Source: Priapulus caudatus
Taxonomy: Eukaryota > Priapulida > Priapulimorpha > Priapulimorphida > Priapulidae
Length of the DNA stretch: 50,955 nt
Assembly (NCBI RefSeq): GCF_000485595.1
Contig: NW_014577241.1
Location: 229,748 to 280,702 of the forward strand
Direction: 5' to 3'
In this document: positions 42,336 to 50,955 of the stretch, one piece after another
How positions within the stretch are numbered: the stretch's first letter is position 1
Layout of the letters: each line of letters begins with the position of its first letter
Made by a program: the position numbers and the translations under genes
The notes under the pieces: generated by a model
Seen by the model: only the letters and a program-made list of their open reading frames with translations
Database searches by the model: none
Told to the model about the DNA's origin: nothing

Positions 42336-45300
42336 TCACTCTACCTGATTGACGGTAGGAAACTGAGTGGTTGTATAGATGATGTTCTGTCCAGCGACCT
42401 GCTGGTCGGCTGTGGTCAGCTGCAATGTCGTGTCGCCCGTCGCGTAGACGATTCCCGGCTGACCCGATGTCGTCTGTTCCAACATTGTCGCCGTCAGAGT
42501 CTGCGCCGCTGCAAAACAACGCCATCACGCGATAATTAGCACTGATATGCAAAACACATCTTTATTATTAACAAATGCATTTATAATTACGGGGGGGGGG
42601 GTAGAAGTTTACGTTAGATCGAGGGTGTCTAATGAACTACCTGCCCTGAAGATTAGTTAAGTCCACATCATAACACATATCAACACAAGTGATTGCTAGA
42701 GTGATGTAATCAATGCTATTGTGTTACCTGCTGAACATTATCACATTTTTTCTGATGTCAAACTAAGGAGGTGGTAAGTAAAACAGGGGGAGCACTTCAT
42801 CTTCGACCTCATGACGATTTCAACCCGCTATTTCCCACAGCATATCACTATGAAATAATTATATTAATCACATCCATGAATAACTTACAGTAAGAGTCCT
42901 CGTTAATATCCTCCAAGCCGCCTGAAGCTTCCATCGACGCACCGCCGTATCCCTTCTCTCCCTTCATCACCTCAAACACGACAATTGACAAGGTTTGCTA
43001 ACACCACGTGTCTATGCTCCACAACCTTTTGATTGTGCCGGCAGAGTTACAAAATTCGTTACAGACAAGTCATGACAGCAATGACACTATCAGGCACATT
43101 GAAAGAATAAGTGGAGCAGAAAGAAAGTACAGTACAGATGTGTTGGTGTACGGTATATACGTATAATTGGTCTTCCACAGCCCTTGTGATACTAATATAT
43201 AAACAAGATCATTCTGAACATTTCCTTGCAATTAGTCAAAAATAAAGCCCCAGCCAATGGCACGCAAAGAAACCCTCTGTTGAATGCGTTTGTTTTTAAT
43301 TTTGTATAGTTTATTGGAGATGAACAGAACATAATTATAATATCTAACGTGGAACAAACCTCTCGGTATTTCTGCAGGTAGAGTTTCAGGGGTTCTACGT
43401 AACTGTCAAAGCCCAACGTTGACATCGCGAATAGAATGTCCTCGCCATTGATCGTCTTTCTCTTCTCCTGCTGACAGCGGTCGCTCGCTCTACGGCAAAC
43501 CTCCGATAAGGACTATGAACGCCCAGCTAACACGCCCGCTCACGTTTGACGTGTGACAACACAATGAGCAAATAATCTATTAGCTTGTAGACATTTGTTT
43601 ATACATAAATAATTTATGTGCTCTTGAAGAGAATACCTCTCATCATTGATGCTTCAGAAAGAAAAATTATAAAAATATCTGCTGGATGTGCGACGCATGC
43701 TGGACTCCAGCCACAGGTTTAGGTCCTGGGAATATCACACGTCCAATTCTTAAAGTGAAGAAACGGCATCAATTCGTAAATTTACACCACAACCAGATTG
43801 ATTCTGCTTTCTCAGCACCATCACAAATCTGCTTCGACCTCATCTAATCATCATCTAACTACAACGACGTTTACAAGGATACTCGCTGGTGATGAAACTG
43901 ATGAATTCGGAAACACACTCCTGCATGCATTCTTTAGCATCTTTGGCTATCTAGAAAACACAGAAACACATAGAGAGTAATTAATGTCTGTACATCCGCC
44001 TGGCCTCTGACACAGCAAACAATTTGGTCTACCAGAAATTGGTAAAAAAAAACTGTAACAGATATTTAACGCCAATGTGATATTGTATTATATTCTAGCT
44101 ATTATAGTTTTCCATGTAAATTAAATTCATAATACCTTTCCAGTATCTGGTATAGTGTTCTTCATTATTCTGCTGACATTTGCTATCGGCAAAAATCTAT
44201 CCTGTAAAAGCAAAATCCATCTCATTCACAATTATATCAAATATGATATATATCAGGGGTTAATAATGACAAATTGTTATTATTAACCCCTGATATATAT
44301 GATATGATTGCATTTCTAGATCTATATATATTTACATTGAAGATAATACATTAGTATTAATGACAGTTTAGAGAGAAAACAATCTCTCGTGTATTAAGAT
44401 CCATGAGGCACCGGTAGAAAAACAGCAGCATCCATCTATACTGGTGACTTGCTATGTAGCTAACCTGCTCTCTGAATGGCGTAAAGCACGCTTGATCGTG
44501 CATCTGATCCGACTTGTCTCCATCCCCGTCGTCTGCCTTCACGAGTCCATTCTCCTCCTCCACTACAAAATTAATGGTTAGAAATAATCGGCCCAGCCAT
44601 AAGACATTGTTCATTAAAAATAAATAATTGTGTATGGTCCATAAATTTATCGACGTGGATATTCGTCCGAGCATCGGACACCTGTTCGTATGCGCTATTC
44701 GTCCGAGCAGTTGTTGCGCATGCGCTGTTCATGTAGCATGCCGCAGGCGCACGGCACAAGTGCTGGAGGTAGGAAGTGTGAAGTGGGGGTCTGGGGCAAA
44801 TTTTTAAATCTAGATGCTCTAAAATGCTATCTACCCTTTAGATTTATGATTTTTTGCCCTTATAGGCTGGGGGCTAGTAGCGTTTTGCTACAGCAGCCCT
44901 ATGGCTGTGACGCCCCTGCATACATGCGTTGCGTATGTGGTTATACACCATAGATAGTGTTTGGTACTATCACTCGCGTATATAAACGAAACCGAGCGTA
45001 TAATAAGAGAACCGAGTCGGTTTATAGTTAGTGTTAGAGTTAGTGCTGGGGTTAGGATTAGGGTTAGAGTTAGAGAGTAGGCGTGGTTAGGGAGTAGGTG
45101 CCTCCCTAGACTAGCATTATATTACATTTATGTAATACAACATGAACAACGCATGCGCAACAACTTCTCAGACAAATAGCGCATACAAACAGGTGTCCGA
45201 TGCTCGGACGAATATCCACGTCCTAAATTTATCCCCATGATAAAATAGTCAATTTAAATAGTGGCAGTGCCAGTGGTAAAACACAATTATTTTGTTATGG

Positions 45301-46254
45301 GTTGCAGTACATCAAAGTGTATATAAGAATCGTAAAACCTACATAACTTCCTACGTACTAAGGACACACAATAAGTAATGAAAGTGTGTGTAAGACAGAA
45401 TCAATCACGTAGGTTGTGTCTGTCGGTGCAACTGTCAGTGTCAATGTGAATCTACTGTGAGCGGGCGAAGCCCACACGCCACGGAAAGCGAGGGCGATGC
45501 GGGAAACGCAATCTTGCCGCCTCGGTGTCGGTAGAGATGTCACAACAGGCTGGGAGCGGACTCCAGATCAAGGAGCCGAGAGCGCGGGAGAGAACGCAAT
45601 AACCGAAACCCACGGCTCAGGTTCCACGAGTTCTTGCGGATTGTGACAACCTAGACACCGACCAGATGATGAACCAGGGGCCAGAATCGGACTATGGATC
45701 CGAGCCAAGGGGAAATACGCACCCCCACCTTATTCGGTAGTGTAATGTAGCAGTTGTAATACTCACCCCACCTTATTTAGTACGGCCGGTTGGCCAGAAA
45801 GGAAGCTAAAACGAGAGGTGACGTAGAAGAGGAAACGCCGTATAAATAGTGGGAGCAGCCGCTCCTCGGAGACCTTTGTACAGGACACCCGCTGAGAAAA
45901 GGTGTAAGTGCGTGATACGGGTACTACCCTATGTAGTAGAAACGCTCTTTTCTTTCGGTAGTACACTGAGACTTCATGTATTGTATTAGAGATTTAGTAA
46001 AACACTAGCTAAGTAAACGTTACTCTTGTCTTGTCTTATGTCTCTATCAGTCTATTACAGACCTTCTACTACGGTAGTGCGAATAACACGCCTACACTAC
46101 ACACACAGTGACAGTGTGTTCCTACTGCGCCGGTTTGTTCATTTTGTTGTCTAAAATACTGCTAATCCGAGCATCATTACTTACCAACATATTGGGTACT
46201 GCTGTTTAAGAAAGATTCCCCGAGTGAATCGCCTCCTCCTTCAGCACCTTCCAT
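42336..46254 (-). CDS. NFYB: Nuclear transcription factor Y subunit beta
   Basis: Histone-fold subunit of the CCAAT-binding NF-Y trimer; pairs with NF-YC, then recruits NF-YA. Seven minus-strand exons, all in phase: 46185-46254, 44465-44562, 44136-44201, 43883-43950, 43360-43489, 42889-42970, 42336-42508; 228 aa (human 207). The conserved core runs from [20 protein letters not shown] at about residue 54, through [20 protein letters not shown] and [20 protein letters not shown], to [14 protein letters not shown] near 145. The N-terminus is acidic and glycine-rich. The C-terminus ([18 protein letters not shown] and on) is the Gln/Thr-rich tail of the family. Start: first ATG of the 5' exon. Intron 1 carries MITE B and a probable LTR. 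Lies tandem with LTV1 on the same strand. Confidence 0.95.
44246..44300. mobile_element. 39-bp palindromic insertion in NFYB intron 2, 8-bp direct repeats
   Basis: CAGGGGTTAATAATGACAA and TTGTTATTATTAACCCCTG (44254-44292) pair over 19 bp with one mismatch and a one-base spacer. ATATATAT lies on both sides; being AT-repetitive, this duplication is weaker evidence than at the other sites. CAGG...CCTG ends match the 53-bp element at 10536. Confidence 0.5.
44642..45232. mobile_element. MITE family B in NFYB intron 1, exact 9-bp duplication
   Basis: The insert 44651-45223 has inverted termini of about 85 bp (GACGTGGATATTCGTCCGAG with CTCGGACGAATATCCACGTC). The exact 9-mer TAAATTTAT flanks it. Inside at 45050-45113 is a TTAGGGTTAGAGTTAGAGAG and GAGTAGGCG module shared with family A. 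No transposase; MULE-like by duplication length. Confidence 0.85.
45735..46077. mobile_element. Probable solo LTR in NFYB intron 1
   Basis: A 331-bp segment (45741-46071) from TGTAATGTAGCAG to GACCTTCTACTA is flanked by the exact 6-mer CGGTAG. It contains a TATA box (GTATAAATAG near 45838) followed by a GC-rich initiator region, as in an LTR promoter. Upstream, 45400-45735 is compositionally different and could be the tail of an internal region, but no retroviral-type coding sequence is recognisable. LTR ends are not classical TG...CA, so boundaries are tentative. Confidence 0.45.
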
Positions 46255-46470
46255 TTCGTTTAATTAAATTTAACGTAAAAAATTCAAAGAAGGCAGACTC
46301 AGTGATGAAGTTCATCAACATAAAAACAGTGAATACTAAGCATTTTATGGATGCTCACTCGGAATTTCGCACTCGTTCCAAAATATGCCGCTTTTTCGGT
46401 GCCGGCGCCACCATCCAATGACACTTGAATTTTTTTGTTAAAATATGACTCTTTGGCGCCATCTCGCGTG
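46255..46470 (-). promoter_or_regulatory. Probable NFYB promoter with CCAAT and E2F-like sites
   Basis: About 160 bp upstream of the NFYB start codon is a CCAAT box (ATCCAATGACA at 46414-46424; ATTGG in gene orientation), the very site NF-Y binds. TTTGGCGCCATCTCGCG at 46453-46469 contains an E2F-type TTTGGCGC. Transcription start not determinable. Confidence 0.4.
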
Positions 46471-46524
46471 AAAAATAATTAGAAAGTGCGCATAGCTATA
46501 TAAAATAAACCGTAATATAGACTC

Positions 46525-46563
46525 TAATATTACACTCCTGATATCACCAGGAGTGTATAATAT
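46525..46563. repeat. 27-bp hairpin with 6-bp direct repeats
   Basis: TACACTCCTG, 7-bp loop, CAGGAGTGTA (46531-46557), flanked by TAATAT on both sides. It may belong to the micro-palindrome set, but the flank is short and AT-rich. Confidence 0.35.
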
Positions 46564-46662
46564 AAACGATATTTATATGTATTTACACAAGTAAATTTAT
46601 GTATATATATTATATATAGTCTATATAATAAACTCATAATGTCATTTGTATACATTACTAGA

Positions 46663-46770
46663 GCTCATAGGGTCTATGTTCCCCAGGGTACTGCCGGAAC
46701 GTACCCTGGTAACTATTTGATGTGGTTAGGGTTAGGGTTAGGGTTAAGGAGTAGGCGTAGGCGACTCCTT
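46663..46770. mobile_element. MITE family A, copy 5, truncated
   Basis: Has one family A terminus (GCTCATAGGGTCTATGTTCC, CAGGGTACTGCCGGAACGTA), then GGTTAGGGTTAGGGTTAGGG and GAGTAGGCGTAGGCGACTCC, and stops at mid-element. The other terminus is missing. Confidence 0.8.
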
Positions 46771-47888
46771 TATTGTGTGACAGCTCACCATCGACGGCTA
46801 CGTTCTTGCGTTTTTATGCACAGACACATAAAGCCGTCTGCCAAGAGACCCCTTACCATAATTATGTTCCTAACCAGTAATAAACATTCTTCAATGCCCA
46901 AGGGACTGTAACGAAGAATGGGAGAGTAAACGTTTATCAACTTGCGGATTGCAGAAGAAAATGTTTATATTCCTAGACATGAGATTGCTTGTCATAGATA
47001 CCAAATTATGACATGTATATTGTGCATACTAATGATGTACAAATGTTTTTTTATTTGTATATACTATTCTGTACTATAAATTTCTTTAGATCAGGACACA
47101 TTGCAAAAGTATTCATAAGATAAGTGTCATAGTAAGATAAAAATGTAAAACGACACCAAAATTAATTTGAGACGTTGTTTATTTACATGTAATGATGTAT
47201 TTCTTTATACACAAAACCATTAACAGATCTACAATACCAAAAAAGACTTTAAAAAAGCTACCAGCTGTTGCGACAACAATGTTACGTCACAATTTTTGAA
47301 TGACACCAGTTTTTGAAATCATTGCGACTACTCGCATGGAGAACAGTGATTTAGAAAGCATGCACACTATATTAGGGAATTTTTTATCTGATGTTATTGA
47401 TATTCATGAAAGTACAACTGTTACTTAGTGTTAAGATCACCAGCAGCACCCAGTAGCATTTCAAAAATAATATATGAGTGCCGCAGCACCTAGTATAGCA
47501 GACTACCTGGATCATTTTATGGACATTTATCACAATATACAGACACCAGTAACACAGTACACAATCATCCACTTGTCATGATACCTTAGTTGCACCATCC
47601 AACATGTTATAACCAACATCATGCATTATGCCTGATATCTTAGAGAAGTTTACGCAAAGAACCTATCATTATTATTAGGGAGGGTTGAAGGTTCCTTTGC
47701 AGAGATGCACGTAGCCAAATCAGGCTTTCTGCATATTATAAAACAACAGGCTGCACCCATGGGACCATAAGTGACAAGTGTACCATTGCTGATGTTGAAC
47801 TGTCTATTAGAAAATAAGACAGGGATCTCTTAAATACGTCAGTACATTTTTCTCTATAAAATGGCCCTAATTTTGTTCCTAATTTATG
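46771..47888. other. NFYB-LTV1 intergenic region
   Basis: AT-rich, no recognisable gene. It holds the LTV1 3' UTR; minus-strand AATAAA-type signals occur near 47170-47175, but I cannot tell which is used. Confidence 0.4.
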
Positions 47889-50800
47889 CTATAACCCTTC
47901 ATTTAACTTGATGCTGTTTTGGTTTATCTGCGAGGCTACGTTCATCTTGCTTTGTCGCTTCTCTTCTTCTTTAAACGCCATCTTGTTCAGCTTCTTCTCT
48001 TGCCGCCTTTCCTGAAAAGCCAAAAAAGACATGCAGAGCTACAGTAAACAGCCACATAATTAATAGCCTTAAGATGATAAACTGCAGAAGTGATGCAAAA
48101 TTTCAATTAAAATGTTATAAAATCAACAGATATATCCACCAACACCCCCCTCACCTTCCTTTCCTGTTTCACTGCCAATTTTCTCTGCTTGCGCTCTTCA
48201 GGTGTCTCATCGTTTCGTCGTGCACTAGATGGTGCTGCCATCTCAATCTCATTTACATCTTTTTCAGGCTGATTTTCCAGATCCCTAAGCTGTCGTTGCG
48301 TGAGACCCCTCTTTTTAAGAACGTCACTAGGAATTCCAGTTCTTGCATTCAGTTTGATTGCCTTTGGCTAGTGTAAGAAAATTGTTACAAGGATTAAGAT
48401 ACTTGACATACTCAAGTCTTATAGGGTTAGCAGTTTTGCACATCACAGCATATTAGACCAACATCAGGAATATGTTCTAGTAATATCGAAGCAGTTTTTG
48501 CCAAATAATAAACCTGGGTGACTCATCATCCTCTTCCTACTAAGACACAAGCTATCATTTGTTTATTAATGATAAAGACTGACTGATCTAGTGATAAATA
48601 AAATCTACAAATACAATATTTTCTACTTGCCTTAGATGGCTCCTTGATAACTTTTGGATGATTGTATAGGTTGGAGTAGGTGCTAAGGATAGATTCACAA
48701 TCCCATTGTTCCTTCTCTGGCTGCACCATCTTCACTAACTCCTCTGCCTCATCCTCATCCTCAGTACTACTCAGCTCTTCCTCTCCAGCTGTATGGATAG
48801 GCTTCGACGCAATCTCTTTGCATTTACTAAAATTGATTACAATTAAGTATTGATTAAAATACCTTTGTAATTAAAAGTGATATCATTTTTCATACCATTC
48901 TTTGTAATAAATTTTGCCAGTAGAAGGCACTACTGGACAGTTCTTACATAATAGAACATACTAGATAAACGAATAGTTACTATCAAAAGAAACTCGAACG
49001 AAATAAAAACAATACCATAGAAACCTGGAATACAATATGCAACAAATTAAATCCAAAAAATCTCATTCCTCCAATAGCGCAACAAATTCACAAGGTTCAG
49101 CGGATTGTATCTCTCAATAATAGAGACAACCATTTTAATAACCTATTCTCACAACTTAGACCTTTAGCGCTTCCGCTAACAGAAAAGTGCATTACTTTGC
49201 CTGCTGTTCTTTTTCGTAACCATCTAGGACACTGTTGAGAACTTCACTCCCAGGGTGAATACATCCCTCAAGTTCTTCCTGGTCCAACGCTCCAATCTCC
49301 TCCTCATCATACTCCTCAAATATCTGATACATTTATCAAATACATCATTCACAACATGCATATGGACAGAAAAGCCTTCACTAAGCTGCCACAGATTAAG
49401 GGGTAAACATACTAACATCAATTACTGCCTTTGGATGAGGTTAATCTACGAGGTTAATGCCATGCAGGAACCAATATTCTACACAGCCGATTAAAAATTA
49501 AAATCGTTTTATCATATGACAATACATATTCTGTGTGTCACAAACCATACGCATACATAAAATTATATCTCTAACAATAGAATAACTAGATATCTCTAGA
49601 ATTCCCAACAATAACCTGTGTTGGCATCAACACCTGTTATGTCCAATTCCATTCGTTCTCTGTGTTTAATATGGAGGGGAAATCACCTTTGCCTTTCCCC
49701 ATAGAAATCAAATTAACTGCTTGTACACAGAAATCGACACTGAAAGCATACCTTCTCGAATCGGTCATCTAGAAGTGTTAGTCCTTCATTCCGCCTGATC
49801 ACAGATGAACTAATCGAGTAGTCAGTGAATCTAGACCTAGTTTCCTCGCCCCAAAATGCTTTCTCTCTTCCATCCTCTTCATCATCGTCTGTGTCCCAAT
49901 CCCCATCATTGCTGCTCAGGTAATCTGATCCACTGGCTTTCTCCCTGCAAATGAAATACCTTATAATTATGCACATTTCCACAAACAAACAAAATAATTC
50001 CACCCGAACGATGAGTCATGCTACTCTGAATAACCGAAATATGAAAATAGCGACTGCAACCAAGTATTTAAAATTTAACCACTAAACATACACTAACGTT
50101 GTGAAACATAACAACATGGTTTTTAAAATGCAATGATTGTAATACTCACGCTGTAACTTCGTCCGTTTCTTGTAAAGGTGCATTAGCCTTGACGATAAAA
50201 TCATCTTCCAACTGATTATCTAAACCATCGAAGTCGAAATCGTCATCTAAGGCGGCGACAATATCTGGGTCCCAGTCGACTTTTGGGCCTAAAGAACATT
50301 TTGCAGAAATCTTAACATTAGCACTGCAGTTTGTTGGGTTGATATAAACCACAACTGTGCCCCACAGTTGCTTGATTTCTGTTTGAAAATAGATTATGGG
50401 GGAAAGCCCAGAGAAACAACTCTGGTATATCTAGATGACAGAATGGCTATGATACTTACGAAAACTTATGAATGAACATGGATTTTACTACGTAGATGTG
50501 CTGTCAGGATGACATAAACTATGACATTCCACCCTGACCAAATATCACTGATGAACAACAATATAGAACGGGCGGAATAAAAGAAAACGTATTTTACTTG
50601 CCTGAACTCGGGGCTGCTTTGTTAAGCAAGCCAACCTTGTGCTCAACTTCTGATCCAAAAACTGACGACGGCAACTCTAATTTAGGCTGACCACTGCCCT
50701 GAAAAACAGCAGCAAATGCCATTGCCACTTCCATATACACAGTGGCAGAAATTAATTTTTGATCCATTGAAGACTGCAGCCAAAATGGCAAGTTTTACGT

Positions 50801-50955
50801 AACTTTATCAGTCACGACAGGCCATACAAGAAATACGATGAGCGCACATGTAGTGTAACAAACCTCTTTGTCTGTGGCACACGCCGAGTCTTTGTCTGTG
50901 GCACACGCCAAGTCTTTGTCTGTGGCACACGCCGAGTCTTTGTCTGTGGCACACG
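47889..50955 (-). CDS. LTV1: LTV1, 40S subunit assembly and export factor (partial, 5' end off window)
   Basis: Assembly factor of late pre-40S particles, needed for beak formation and 40S export. Minus-strand exons in phase: 50864-beyond 50955, 50602-50698, 50150-50288, 49752-49944, 49196-49323, 48631-48826, 48155-48367, 47889-48011. Family motifs: LPSSVFGSEVEHKVGLLNKA, DPDIVAALDDDFDFD, FWGEETRSRFTDYSISSSVI, RRNEGLTLLDDRFEK, EEEIGALD, WDCESILSTYSNLYNHPKVI, RTGIPSDVLKKRGLT, then a basic coiled C-terminus (ERRQEKKLNKMAFKEE). Introns after 50602 and 48631 use GC donors (CAG|GCAAGT and AAG|GCAAGT), both required by phase. The exon at the window edge encodes an in-frame 8-residue repeat, (S/L)ACATDKD, that I do not know from LTV1 elsewhere. 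The N-terminal region lies outside the window. Confidence 0.93.
50869..50955 (-). repeat. 24-bp coding minisatellite in LTV1
   Basis: At least three and a half tandem copies of a 24-bp unit (GTCTTTGTCTGTGGCACACG plus CCGA/CCAA on the plus strand) run off the right edge. In the LTV1 frame each copy gives (S/L)ACATDKD; the last, next to the splice donor, ends in E. Confidence 0.85.

Noticed and set aside
46531-46557. Adding this hairpin to the micro-palindrome set
   Set aside because: Arms are only 10 bp and the flanking TAATAT is short and AT-rich; listed only as a repeat.
46724-46750. Interstitial telomere or chromosome end
   Set aside because: The TTAGGG run is only four units and lies inside a MITE family A copy, as in the other copies.
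49196-49202. A third GC splice donor (CAG|GCAAAG) in LTV1
   Set aside because: It would join to TAA at the next exon and stop translation. The GTAATG donor four bases later (49195) gives an open, family-like junction.

Overview
This is a eukaryotic, metazoan nuclear window. It has intron-rich genes with GT-AG and some GC-AG splice sites, intron-hosted snoRNAs, many small non-autonomous DNA transposons, mini- and microsatellites, and two assembly gaps (15998-16630 and 27916-27925). Telomere-like TTAGGG runs occur only inside transposon copies. The proteins are clearly animal-like. The compact genes and diverse transposon relics suggest an invertebrate, but the phylum cannot be fixed from sequence alone.

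Layout. Positions 1-6950 hold no gene I can recognise: tandem repeats, a 330-bp zero-spacer palindrome, miniature transposons, and one orphan ORF with a membrane segment. Positions about 6950-19230 (+) carry a 14-coding-exon zinc-finger gene (AT-hook, six C2H2 fingers, and a C-terminal array of about 27 heptads in a single exon). Positions 19456-22031 (-) carry ribosomal protein eL20 (RPL18A), whose introns 1, 3 and 4 each hold one copy of the same H/ACA snoRNA. Positions 22580-39964 (+) carry exportin-T (XPOT), head-to-head with RPL18A. Positions 42336-46254 (-) carry NF-YB, tail-to-tail with XPOT. Positions 47889 to beyond 50955 (-) carry LTV1, the 40S assembly and export factor.

I read splice junctions by eye and checked reading-frame phase through every exon. 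All five models stay in frame: zinc-finger protein 1338 aa, eL20 178 aa, XPOT 939 aa with one conserved exon missing, NF-YB 228 aa, and LTV1 open at its N-terminus. Three of the genes serve translation or ribosome production (eL20, LTV1, tRNA export by XPOT). NF-YB and the zinc-finger protein are transcription regulators. I see no operon-like organisation.

The XPOT locus is damaged in this assembly. Exons 5-10 occur twice on either side of a 10-N gap, probably as two haplotypes. A roughly 13 percent longer, insertion-riddled copy of the 3' exons (30390-33965) sits in the middle of the gene and looks like uncorrected long-read sequence. The most biologically novel signal is a set of 37-53 bp near-perfect palindromes, each flanked by exact 7-9 bp direct repeats. 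They look like extremely short fold-back transposons. There is also a family of 9-bp-TSD MITEs with a telomere-like core.
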